A stretch of 64,000 nt of DNA from DASWJZ01 sp963720705 (lineage in GTDB: Bacteria; Pseudomonadota; Alphaproteobacteria; Rhizobiales; Afifellaceae). The stretch covers positions 372,001 through 436,000 of the forward strand of contig CAVRGJ010000007.1 in assembly GCA_963720705.1 (NCBI GenBank), given 5' to 3'. The notes under the pieces are model-generated. The model was not told where the DNA came from, did no database searches, and saw only the letters and a program-made list of their open reading frames with translations. Shown here piece by piece: positions 1 to 7,817 of this stretch. The position numbers and the translations under genes are program-made. How positions within the stretch are numbered: position 1 is the first letter of the stretch; each line of letters opens with the position of its first letter.

Positions 1-1039
1 CGGCCGCCTTCTGCAGGCGCATATCGAGCGTGGTGCGCGCGATCAGCACCTTGTCCTTGCCGTCGACGTGCGCCTTCACCTGATCGAAGGCCCAGTCGAG
101 GAAATAGTCGGCGGAGGCGACTTGGCTGCGCTCCACCGCGGTCGCCGGATGGCGGCGCGCGCCGATCACCTGGCCCTCCGTCATGAACCCGGCCTGCACC
201 ATGTTGGTCAGCACCTCGTTGGCGCGCGCGCGGGCGGCGGGAAGGTTGATGTGCGGGGCGTATTTGGTCGGCGCCTTGAAAAGGCCGGCGAGCATGGCGC
301 ATTCGCCAAGGTCGAGATCCTGCACCTTCTTGCCGAAATAGAACTCCGCCGCCGCGCCGACGCCGAACGTGCCGCCGCCCATATAGGCGCGGTTCAAATA
401 GAGCTTCAGGATGTCGCGCTTCGACAGGTTCGCCTCCAGCCAGAGCGCCAGATAGGCCTCCTTGATCTTGCGCTGCAGCGTGCGCTCGTTCGACAGGAAG
501 AGGTTCTTGGCGAGCTGCTGGGTGATGGAGGAGCCGCCCTGCACGACGCCGCCCGCCCGCGCGTTTTGCACCAGCGCGCGGAAGGTGCCCATCACGTCGA
601 TGCCGAAATGCTCGAAGAAGCGGCGGTCCTCCGTCGCGATCACCGCTTTCACGAGGTTGTCCGGCAGGTCTTCGAGCTCGACGGAATCGTCCTGCAGGAT
701 GCCACGCTTGCCGATGACGTTGCCGTAGCGGTCGAGGAAGGTGACGGCGAAATCCGGCTGCTGGCGCCAGTCGGCGTGAATCTCGTCGAAGGCGGGGACG
801 GCGAAGGCGAGCAGGATCAGCGCGCCGACGACGCCGAGCGAGTAGCCTTCGGAGAGGAACTCGAAGAACCAGCGGCGCAGGCCGTCGGCCTTGAAGCGGT
901 GCATGAAGTTGCACAGCCGCTCGTAGCCGTCGATCAGGCCGTGGCCGGCCTCATGCAGCGAGGAATCGATCCAGGAATCGAGCCCGAGGAGACGCTGGCG
1001 CCAGTTGGTGCGCTCGCCACCCGAGAAGGGGTCGTTCAT
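1..1039 (-). CDS. Class A penicillin-binding protein (PBP1a-like), 3' part missing
   Basis: Bifunctional peptidoglycan synthase of the inner membrane; only the first ~346 residues lie in the window because the gene runs off the left edge. The start is the ATG whose complement is at 1037-1039 (product begins MNDPFSGGERTNWRQ). One transmembrane segment (around FLSEGYSLGVVGALILLAFA) is followed by a GT51 glycosyltransferase domain with its hallmark blocks: ATEDRRFFEHFGID (catalytic Glu in EDRRF), GGSSITQQLAKNLFL and RKIKEAYLALWLE. The transpeptidase domain would lie outside the window. A long open frame on the opposite strand at 68-1156 is a shadow of this gene. The family call is firm; the exact paralogue is not. 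Confidence 0.9.
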   Translation of the reverse strand, partial: MNDPFSGGERTNWRQRLLGLDSWIDSSLHEAGHGLIDGYERLCNFMHRFKADGLRRWFFEFLSEGYSLGVVGALILLAFAVPAFDEIHADWRQQPDFAVTFLDRYGNVIGKRGILQDDSVELEDLPDNLVKAVIATEDRRFFEHFGIDVMGTFRALVQNARAGGVVQGGSSITQQLAKNLFLSNERTLQRKIKEAYLALWLEANLSKRDILKLYLNRAYMGGGTFGVGAAAEFYFGKKVQDLDLGECAMLAGLFKAPTKYAPHINLPAARARANEVLTNMVQAGFMTEGQVIGARRHPATAVERSQVASADYFLDWAFDQVKAHVDGKDKVLIARTTLDMRLQKAA

Positions 1040-1201
1040 CCAGGCCACCTTTTCCGGCCTTCCTTTCCTTTAGATGGGAGATTCGGTCAATCCTTGACCC
1101 GGTGCAAGCGAAAGCCGCGGGTGCGATTCGGGCGAAGTGTGGCGGATGGGTGTTGAGGCGGGGTGAAGGGGGGCGTGAAGGCGCGCGCACCCACATCAGT
1201 C

Positions 1202-2377
1202 CTATTTGCTTTCACCTTGGGCTAGCGCAGACTTGGCCTTGATAACCTTGAGAACTGCGGCGGCCATGCGATGGCCTATTACCGTTGGGACGGCATTTCC
1301 TAGTTGTCGGGTCGCCGCCTTCCAACTGCCCAAGACGTCGAACTCATCAGGGAAGCCTTGTAGTCGAGCCATCTCGCGAATCGTGAAATACCTCACTTTG
1401 CCATTCCTGCATGCGAGCATGTTCTCGCCGCCGGGAACTCCATGGTCGCCTGCCTTTAGCGCCTTAGCTGGCTCGTCGAAGCAGCTGCCGGTGTGGTTGG
1501 GGTATGCGCGAGCGCCAGTATGCTGCCAATGGCCCGCGACGTCTTCTCGCTTTGTGGGGGGCGGAAGATCGCCGACTGCATCCCGTACCGTCACCCACGG
1601 AAGTTCGTCTGGCTTGGCCCGGAGTTCTAGCGTGCGTTTCAACGCCAATGCTTCCGCCGCCGATGAGGGCTCGCAGACGCGACGCGCGCCATGCCGTTTC
1701 CAGTAGTCGCGCTCGACGTGTTTCGACCAAGCCAAGGCCGCCAATGAATGGGTGGCGGCTGGAAATGTCCAGTCCTCTCCATATTCCATCGCGACGCCAA
1801 TGATGATAGCGCGATGCCGCTTTTGCGGAGCTCCATAGTCGGCCGCGTTGATGGCCTCGGCCAGGACTCGATACTCCGGTCCTTTTCGGGACCACTTCGC
1901 GTGGCGCCGCAGTCTTGCCAGATGTGACCGCCACGGTTCGCTGCGACGAACAACATCTGGGAACGACAACTGAAGCTTGATGTATTCAAAGTAGCTGGCG
2001 AAGTCAGGTCGAAAGAGGCCGCGAACATTTTCGAAGATGAACGCCTTCGGCCTAACTTCCCGAACTGCGCGAGTTGCCTCTGGCCACATGTTGCGCGCAT
2101 CGCGCGGGCCTAGATGCCTTCCCCCGATTGAGAACGGCTGACAAGGCGGACCTCCTGAGATGAGTGACACGCCCTCAAGTCCGGCAAAATCAAGGTCGCG
2201 TGTGTCGTATTGGCCAATCTGCCAATGACGGATGTGCGAGACCTTGCGCATCTTGTTCTGGCGCAGTGTCGCGACGGAGTCATTGTCCATCTCGATGACG
2301 ATATCGTGCTTGAAGCCAGCTTGAGCAACACCCAGCGCCAGACCCCCACAGCCCGCGAATAACTCTACGCTACGCAT
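1202..2377 (-). CDS. C5-cytosine DNA methyltransferase (Dcm/M.HpaII type)
   Basis: Transfers a methyl group from S-adenosylmethionine to C5 of cytosine in a specific DNA site. The 391-residue product has the ordered family motifs: I, FAGCGG (residues 7-12); IV, GGPPCQPFS with catalytic Cys79; VI, ENV (~116-118); VIII, APQKRHR; and X, RQLGNAVP near the C-terminus, with the target-recognition region between VIII and X. A TTG lies one codon upstream, but the ATG at 2377 gives the canonical N-terminus. It overlaps the end of the vsr gene by 8 bases, so RHH, vsr and methyltransferase read as one minus-strand operon. Composition is less GC-rich than its neighbours, fitting horizontal acquisition. 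The recognition site cannot be told from sequence alone. Confidence 0.95.
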   Translation of the reverse strand: MRSVELFAGCGGLALGVAQAGFKHDIVIEMDNDSVATLRQNKMRKVSHIRHWQIGQYDTRDLDFAGLEGVSLISGGPPCQPFSIGGRHLGPRDARNMWPEATRAVREVRPKAFIFENVRGLFRPDFASYFEYIKLQLSFPDVVRRSEPWRSHLARLRRHAKWSRKGPEYRVLAEAINAADYGAPQKRHRAIIIGVAMEYGEDWTFPAATHSLAALAWSKHVERDYWKRHGARRVCEPSSAAEALALKRTLELRAKPDELPWVTVRDAVGDLPPPTKREDVAGHWQHTGARAYPNHTGSCFDEPAKALKAGDHGVPGGENMLACRNGKVRYFTIREMARLQGFPDEFDVLGSWKAATRQLGNAVPTVIGHRMAAAVLKVIKAKSALAQGESK

Positions 2378-2777
2378 CAAGGAACCTTCGAACTCGCCGT
2401 CTGACTTGAGAGGGTTTCTTCAGCTGGCATTCCCAGACTACGAGCGCGCGCCATCCAGAGGACTTTAGTTGGCGCATTACGCGCGCATCACGATTTTTGT
2501 TTTGCCTGAATTTCTCCGTCCAGAAATTCACGCGCGATTTGGGAACGCGAATGCCTGCGGCACAGCCATGGCGATGCCAGAAACAACCATGGAGGAAGAT
2601 CGCGCGCTTGCGACCGATAAATGCCAGATCGGGATGCCCGATGACTTGGCGAGCGTTTTTCCGATAGCGAAACCCGAGCGACCACACGAGCCGCCTCAAC
2701 AACAACTCCGGCTTCGTATCGCGAGAGCGCACCAGACCCATCCGGCTACTTCGTTCCGAAGGGCTCAGCGTGTCCAT
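2370..2777 (-). CDS. vsr: Very short patch repair endonuclease Vsr
   Basis: Nicks DNA 5' of the T in T:G mismatches made by deamination of 5-methylcytosine, protecting the methylated site from mutation. The 135-residue product matches full-length Vsr. It shows the N-terminal block RSRDTKPELLLRR, the catalytic block GHPDLAF (Asp50) and FLHGCFWHRHGC (His63, Trp67, His68), positions that line up with E. coli Vsr Asp51, His64, Trp68 and His69. It overlaps the upstream regulator gene by 13 bases and the downstream methyltransferase by 8, so translation is probably coupled. Pairing with the C5 methyltransferase is the classical arrangement. Confidence 0.95.
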   Translation of the reverse strand: MDTLSPSERSSRMGLVRSRDTKPELLLRRLVWSLGFRYRKNARQVIGHPDLAFIGRKRAIFLHGCFWHRHGCAAGIRVPKSRVNFWTEKFRQNKNRDARVMRQLKSSGWRALVVWECQLKKPSQVRRRVRRFLDA

Positions 2778-2962
2778 TGTTGCTCCTCATTCGGAGTCAG
2801 TCGGTTCGCGTCGGCGAGGTATCGACGCACGGCCTCTCGCACAATCCACGCAAGGCTTCGCTCACGATCCTTCGCTAACTTCTCAAGCGCTGCTCTGTCG
2901 GCGGCGTCGAGCGTCACCGTGAGCCGGTCGGCCGAGTTCGTGGTCACGCGTCGGGCGGGCAT
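2765..2962 (-). CDS. Ribbon-helix-helix (CopG/Arc-type) regulator
   Basis: Small DNA-binding protein of ~65 residues. The part around DRLTVTLDAADRAALEKLAK forms the predicted beta strand and first helix, followed by a second helix (RSLAWIVREAVRRYLAD), the standard RHH fold. Two in-frame ATGs exist. The AGGAG at 2969-2973 abuts the first (2968) but sits 6 bases before the second (2962), so I prefer 2962. It is the first gene of the vsr/methyltransferase operon. Two overlapping 12-bp palindromes lie immediately upstream (2976-2997), which suggests autoregulation and perhaps control of the divergent ATPase gene as well. Antitoxins share this fold, but no small toxin gene adjoins it. Confidence 0.8.
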   Translation of the reverse strand: MPARRVTTNSADRLTVTLDAADRAALEKLAKDRERSLAWIVREAVRRYLADANRLTPNEEQQWTR

Positions 2963-2975
2963 CGCCATCTCCTAA

Positions 2976-2997
2976 GCATCATGATGCATCATGATGC
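2976..2997. promoter_or_regulatory. Tandem palindromic operator between RHH operon and ATPase gene
   Basis: GCATCATGATGC is a perfect 12-bp palindrome at 2976-2987. The same 12 bases recur at 2986-2997, so two copies overlap by two bases with a 10-bp period, one helical turn. RHH dimers typically bind such adjacent sites cooperatively. The site is 14 bases upstream of the preferred RHH start and 118 bases upstream of the divergent ATPase start. The repeat structure is read directly; the role is inferred. Confidence 0.7.
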
Positions 2998-3114
2998 AAT
3001 GCCAGTCAATTTGACTCTCTATCGTGCAGAAATATTGGAACTTCCGACTCGGCGTATTATATGAACGATGAATTTTTGCGAAATGCCGCGTGTAACCCGG
3101 AAAGGTTGAGATAG

Positions 3115-5487
3115 GTGAAGAACGGATATTCCCCAGAGCTGTCCGACGAAGGCGTGGAGATCAAGATCGACGGTTACACCAACCACCTCCGGAAGATCGA
3201 GCGGGCGTTCAACGAGCACGCTCTCGAGCTTGGATTGGGAGTGCGCCTGGACGCAACGGGCGCAATCGCTGCGGTCGGATACGGGATAGGTATCGCGCGC
3301 GTCATGCGTTTTGCGGACCGCGTGGATGACACCGGCGTTCTTCACGACGCACAGTTGATGACGGCGCTGAATTGTATAGGGGAACTGCTCACCTCTCCGC
3401 GCAACAACGGTGTCGTCCTCGGCGCGATGCAGTCCGGCAAGACGACCACTTCCCTCGCTCTCCAATTCGCCGGCCCCATCGTGTACCTGCTAACGGGTCG
3501 CTGCCTTTATCCGATCTACCTGATCACCAGCCACACGAGCCAAGAGGATCAGACAAGGCACGAGATCTCTCGCTTTCTCGACTTCTACGGAGAGCTCGCC
3601 ATCGTCGTCGACGATGAACACCGCTGCACGCTCATCGAATACGTCCGGCAGCAGATCAGGATCGATCCGGTGTTTGAGTATTCGCCGACCATCAGCACTT
3701 ATCGCGAGCACGTTCTGAAGAATGCGCTCCAGGACACCTTCATGGGTCCGAAGCTTGACGACTTCATACAGCGTCGCGTCCAAGGGGAGAGTGTCCAGCG
3801 CGTCGCCAATCTCTGCCGAACGGCTAACTCCAAGGGCTTCGCGCCCCTTCTGATCATTGACGAGCCGCAGTACGGCGCAAGCGACAGGCTGGTGAAGGTA
3901 GAAGATGGTTTCGAGCGGCGTCCTTGCGTGATGTTGCAAATATTCAAGCGCATAGACGAGGCGCTCGGACACGACGCGCCCGACAGAGTGTTTATTGGGC
4001 TTTCCGCGACCCCGTTCGAGCTTCACGACATCGAGGCAGTGTGGTCAGTGCGCCAATATCTAACCTCGAAATACACTGGGTTTAACTACTTCGGCGGACG
4101 AGTGATCGACGAAAACGCGAAGGTGAAGCCTCCGCGCACGGTCAGCTTCGCCGACTTCGGAATCGAAATCGGACTGCCATTTTTGGGCGACGTGTCCCTG
4201 ACGGCCTATGACGCGGAACCTCAGGCTTTCGACCGCTTCGCGAACAAGACTGGCTACGGCGGCACGCAGGACCAATACCGCAAGAAAGTCGAGGGAACCC
4301 TCCGCGCCGCCATCCTCCATATGGCGCGTAACAGCTCTTCGCCCGCGAGCGGCATCTGCATCCGGCTGTTCAACAACAACATCCGATCGCACCGCCTTAT
4401 CCAAAACCTGCGCTTGCCGGAATTGGAAATCGAAACAATCGAGTACTTTGGATCGGATCACCGTGGTCGCAGCGTGAAGCGCGCGATCCGCCAGCGCAAG
4501 CACCCGCATTTGCCTTTCTTGATCGCGGTAACCAACCGAGCTCGCATGGGCGACGCCTTCCCAAGTGAGGTCGAATGGTTCTTGGAGTTCTCCAACAAGG
4601 CGGCGAATCTGAACGCCTTATTGCAGGGGCTGCTAGGCCGCGCTTGCGGGTACAACAAGCGCTCGACCGTCATCATGTCCGACGAGAACCAACGCCTGGT
4701 CGAGGACTACGAGCGCAGCGACGGCGGATACATTTACCTCACGAGCCCCCATAGTCTCGTCGTCGGACCATATCGGCGGGGCGCTCCGACCAGCCTTATT
4801 CGACTACGGCGCGATATGGACGATCCAATAGTGCGCAGATTTTTCGAGGAGATTGATCGTCAAGTTGTCGAACCCAACCTCATCCAACCTTCGGCCACGG
4901 TGCGGCGAAAGCGCGCCAATGGCTTTAGGACCGCTCCGATTCTGCGGATCGCGGAACACCTCGGCCTGTTCAATCACCTGGAGCGCGAGGAAGTTCGGGA
5001 GAAGCTGTTCCCATCGTACCCAGAGTTTCGCATCGCCCGCGCGAATGACGAGGCCACGCATGCGAGGGACAAGGGCAAGAAGCTGCGCTACTTCCTCGAT
5101 GACGAGGGAAATTGCCGCTTCACGTTCCGCGAATGGAGGGGCACGAGCAACCACGGCGGCGCGCGGAGCCGTGGCTATGGCCAGCGGGACGCCACCGACC
5201 AAGCGCTCGCGGGCGACACGCTCGAACCCCAGATCAACATGCGCAAGTACGATCCATCAAACGGGCAAGTGATCGATGATAGGCGGCGCCGTGATGACGC
5301 CGAGTGGAACGATGGCCGCGATCGCCGTCCAGGTAACTGGCGTGCCGAAATGATGACGCTCCCGTTGGTGACCCCAGTGCGCGAACTGCGCACCGGCAAG
5401 AAGACATTTCCTATCGAGCGCGGCGTCTTCGCCAACCTTCTTAGCTCGGAGGAGCGCCAGGAAGCCGGCTTCACGGAACAAGCCTAG
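3115..5487 (+). CDS. Helicase-like P-loop ATPase of a restriction/defence-type module (Z1-like)
   Basis: A 790-residue protein with superfamily-2-like motifs: Walker A GAMQSGKTT at residues 103-111, a DEAD/DEAH-equivalent box LLIIDEPQYGA near 244-254, motif III-like IGLSATPFE near 293-301, and a motif VI-like LLQGLLGRACGY in the middle third. The QSGKT form of Walker A and the LLQ..GR..GY block recall Z1-domain proteins, which are known to occur with Dcm, Vsr and MutL/MORC-type ATPases in restriction-linked operons. No nuclease motif was identified in the ~270-residue C-terminal region, which I do not recognise. The start is GTG at 3115 after AAAGG; no good upstream alternative was seen. Transcribed divergently from the RHH-vsr-methyltransferase operon. 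A role in phage defence is inference. Confidence 0.7.
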   Translation: MKNGYSPELSDEGVEIKIDGYTNHLRKIERAFNEHALELGLGVRLDATGAIAAVGYGIGIARVMRFADRVDDTGVLHDAQLMTALNCIGELLTSPRNNGVVLGAMQSGKTTTSLALQFAGPIVYLLTGRCLYPIYLITSHTSQEDQTRHEISRFLDFYGELAIVVDDEHRCTLIEYVRQQIRIDPVFEYSPTISTYREHVLKNALQDTFMGPKLDDFIQRRVQGESVQRVANLCRTANSKGFAPLLIIDEPQYGASDRLVKVEDGFERRPCVMLQIFKRIDEALGHDAPDRVFIGLSATPFELHDIEAVWSVRQYLTSKYTGFNYFGGRVIDENAKVKPPRTVSFADFGIEIGLPFLGDVSLTAYDAEPQAFDRFANKTGYGGTQDQYRKKVEGTLRAAILHMARNSSSPASGICIRLFNNNIRSHRLIQNLRLPELEIETIEYFGSDHRGRSVKRAIRQRKHPHLPFLIAVTNRARMGDAFPSEVEWFLEFSNKAANLNALLQGLLGRACGYNKRSTVIMSDENQRLVEDYERSDGGYIYLTSPHSLVVGPYRRGAPTSLIRLRRDMDDPIVRRFFEEIDRQVVEPNLIQPSATVRRKRANGFRTAPILRIAEHLGLFNHLEREEVREKLFPSYPEFRIARANDEATHARDKGKKLRYFLDDEGNCRFTFREWRGTSNHGGARSRGYGQRDATDQALAGDTLEPQINMRKYDPSNGQVIDDRRRRDDAEWNDGRDRRPGNWRAEMMTLPLVTPVRELRTGKKTFPIERGVFANLLSSEERQEAGFTEQA

Positions 5488-5577
5488 TTGATCGGCAACG
5501 GTCTGGTTTGCGGGTGTCCGCTTAAGGTCTGACCTCAGTGCTCGCCGGCCGAGGCAGTTTCCCTCCCCTCTCCCTAG

Positions 5578-5657
5578 CCCTCCCCCGCAAAGGGGGGAGG
5601 GAACCCGGCTTCGCTTGCAGCTACGCCGGGCCACCCTCCCCACGAGGGGGAGGGTGG
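5578..5657. repeat. G/C palindromic intergenic repeat, family A, copy 1
   Basis: Two adjacent hairpins of the CCCTCCCCC...GGGGGAGGG type (5578-5601 and 5631-5657), separated by a short variable stretch. The same design recurs through the window. Located just upstream of the YcgN-like gene. Confidence 0.75.
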
Positions 5658-5681
5658 GCGCGCGTGCGTGGAATGCTCTAT

Positions 5682-6167
5682 ATGTCTCCCATGGACGACA
5701 TCCCCTTCTGGCGGAAGAAGTCGCTGGACGAGATGTCCGGCGCGGAGTGGGAATCGCTCTGCGACGGCTGCGGCCGCTGCTGCCTGAACAAGCTTGAGGA
5801 CGTCGATAGCGGCGAGATCGCGTGGACGGACGTGGCGTGCCGGCTCCTCGACGGGACAAGCTGCCGCTGCAAGAACTACAAGAACCGGCGGCGGCTGGTG
5901 CCCGATTGCGTGCAGCTCACGCCGGAGAGCGTCAGAAGCCTGACCTGGCTCCCGCCCTCCTGCGCCTACCGGCTCGTGGAGGAGGGGCGCGACCTCTATT
6001 GGTGGCATCCGCTCGTCTCCGGCGATCCGGAGAGCGTGCACGCCGCGGGGATATCGGTGCGCGCGCGCACCGTCAGCGAGAAGGACTTTCCCGTCGAGAC
6101 GTTCGAGGAGCGCGTGGTGGCGTGGCCGGGGAAGACGCCGCGCAAGAAGAAACCGCAGCGCGTTTAG
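5682..6167 (+). CDS. YcgN-family cysteine cluster protein (UPF0260)
   Basis: A 161-residue protein of unknown biochemical role, in the family of zinc- or iron-binding cysteine-cluster proteins typified by E. coli YcgN. The conserved opening PFWRKKSLDEMSGAEWESL is followed by CDGCGRCCLNK, then CRLLDGTSCRCKNYKNR and PDCVQLT, so at least eight conserved cysteines are present; WLPPSCAYRL and WWHPLVSG complete the signature. The open frame extends upstream through a repeat, but family length and N-terminus point to ATG 5682 (MSPMDDIPFW); ATG 5691 is the alternative. No operon partner is obvious. Confidence 0.9.
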   Translation: MSPMDDIPFWRKKSLDEMSGAEWESLCDGCGRCCLNKLEDVDSGEIAWTDVACRLLDGTSCRCKNYKNRRRLVPDCVQLTPESVRSLTWLPPSCAYRLVEEGRDLYWWHPLVSGDPESVHAAGISVRARTVSEKDFPVETFEERVVAWPGKTPRKKKPQRV

Positions 6168-6397
6168 GCCGCAACGCGGATCGGCCGCCGGCAAACTTTG
6201 ATGTGATCGGGCGGCGGCGGGCTGCCCACTAAAGGGCCGAATCAGCTAGCCTTTTCCTCCAAGCCGCCGGCTGCGAACGGAAAAATCCAACCGGCCGAGC
6301 CCGCGTCAGGAGGCGGCTCGGTCCATGCCGTTAAGGAACTGTTAACCACGGTCCGGCGCAATGAAGCGACAGCGATTCGCGGAGTGCGAGTGGTCGT

Positions 6398-6808
6398 ATG
6401 GAAGCGCAACGCACTAATTTTCTGACGTCGATGATCGGCATTCTGGACCGGCTGCAGGAGACCTGCGTCTCGCGCGGCGAGCCGCTGCTTGCCTCGGTGC
6501 TCGCCATCGCCAAGGGCGAGGCGGAGGACGCGCGCCGCCACGCCGAGGAGCTCGCCTCGCTGCATGCGATGCGGGAAAAGATGTCGAGCCAGACGAGCTG
6601 GCGCGCGGCGGATCAAGAGCGCACGCAGATGTTCGCCGACAAGCTTCGCCGCGACGTTCGCGACGACGACGCGCGCGATGACGAAGCGCGCGATGACGAT
6701 CACGAGGTGGAAGCGCGTCACGACGATTACGACGACGATCGCGACCGGCTGGCGCGCGCAATCGCCGCCGCCATGGAAAGAGCGGAAGCGGACGAGATCG
6801 CCGCTTAG
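6398..6808 (+). CDS. Hypothetical protein with Asp-rich tail
   Basis: A 136-residue protein that I do not recognise. The first ~85 residues are predicted mostly helical and could form a coiled coil (FLTSMIGILDRLQETCVSR, then EAEDARRHAEELASLHAMRE). Residues ~87-120 are very acidic, with repeated RDDDARDDEARDDD-like units, and the C-terminus is helical again. No signal peptide or membrane segment. Codon usage matches the surroundings and nothing on the opposite strand explains the frame better. It stands alone between the YcgN-like gene and a convergent carboxypeptidase gene. Confidence 0.6.
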   Translation: MEAQRTNFLTSMIGILDRLQETCVSRGEPLLASVLAIAKGEAEDARRHAEELASLHAMREKMSSQTSWRAADQERTQMFADKLRRDVRDDDARDDEARDDDHEVEARHDDYDDDRDRLARAIAAAMERAEADEIAA

Positions 6809-6849
6809 GCGCGATTCGCGTGGCGTCATTCCTTTGAGGCGAAACCGCT

Positions 6850-7722
6850 TCAGCGCGCGGCGAGGAAGCCGCGCTGCGCCGGCAGATATTCCTCGATCAG
6901 CGCCGCGACGTGGCCGTTTCTGGCCGAGCCGGTCCGCTCGCCGAGCACCACGACGATGATGCGCGTGTCGCCGCGCTTCGCGGAGGCGACGAGGTTGTAG
7001 CCCGACATGCGGATATAGCCGGTCTTCATGCCGTCGACGCCGGGAAGCGCGCCGAGGAGCTGGTTGGTGCTTTGAAGCTTGCGGCCTTTCCAGGTGAAGC
7101 TCTTCGTGCCGAAGTAGCCGTAGTTCTCCGGGAAATCGATCTGCAGCCGGCGCGCGAGCAGCGCCATGTCGCGCGCGCTGGTGATCTGCTGCCTGTCGGG
7201 GAGGCCGGTCGCATTGTCGAAATGCGTGGCGGCGAGGCCGAGCGCGCGCGCCTCGCGGTTCATGCGCTGCGCGAAGGCGGGCTCCGAACCGGCGATCGCT
7301 TCGGCGACGGCGACGGCGACGTCGTTCGCCGAGCGCACGCAGATCGCAGTGATCGCGTCCTTGACGCTGATCCGCTGCCCGGGCTTCAGGCCGAGCTTCG
7401 AAGCCGGCATGCGCGCCGCATGCGCGGAGACGGCGATCGGCGTTGCAAGCGACATCCGCCCCGCCTTCATCTCCTCGAAGAGGATGTAGAGCGTCATCAG
7501 CTTGGTGAGCGAGGCGGGATGGCGGCGCGAATCCGCGTCCTCCGCGTAAAGCACCTCGCCACTCGTCACGTCGACGACGATGCCGGCGTAGCGCGGATCC
7601 GCCGTCGCGCGCGCCTCCGCGACCGAAAGCGACGGCACGTCCATCTTGATGCCGCCCGACTGGCAGGCGGCGAGGACGAGGAGAGAGAGCAGCGCGAAGA
7701 GCGGGCGGCGGCGAAGCGGCAA
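6850..7722 (-). CDS. D-alanyl-D-alanine carboxypeptidase, putative lipoprotein
   Basis: Trims the terminal D-Ala of peptidoglycan stem peptides in the periplasm (peptidase family S11). The 290-residue product starts with a lipoprotein signal (MPLRRRPLFALLSLLVLAAC, lipidated Cys20). It carries all three penicillin-binding motifs: SLTK at 71-74 (nucleophile Ser71), SAN at 131-133 and KTG at 233-235 within GMKTGYIRMSGYN. It ends shortly after the catalytic domain, so it lacks the C-terminal beta domain of larger DacA/DacC enzymes. Lipidation instead of a C-terminal amphipathic anchor is the notable feature. It converges with the hypothetical gene at 6398-6808. Confidence 0.92.
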   Translation of the reverse strand: MPLRRRPLFALLSLLVLAACQSGGIKMDVPSLSVAEARATADPRYAGIVVDVTSGEVLYAEDADSRRHPASLTKLMTLYILFEEMKAGRMSLATPIAVSAHAARMPASKLGLKPGQRISVKDAITAICVRSANDVAVAVAEAIAGSEPAFAQRMNREARALGLAATHFDNATGLPDRQQITSARDMALLARRLQIDFPENYGYFGTKSFTWKGRKLQSTNQLLGALPGVDGMKTGYIRMSGYNLVASAKRGDTRIIVVVLGERTGSARNGHVAALIEEYLPAQRGFLAAR

Positions 7723-7817
7723 GCGGTCACCTTGGGAGGCGGAGTGGCGCGGCGCAGGGTAACGGCTGCGGGCGAGGATTCAACCGGGCGGCGCGAAAAG
7801 CGCGCGGCGCGTGGCTT

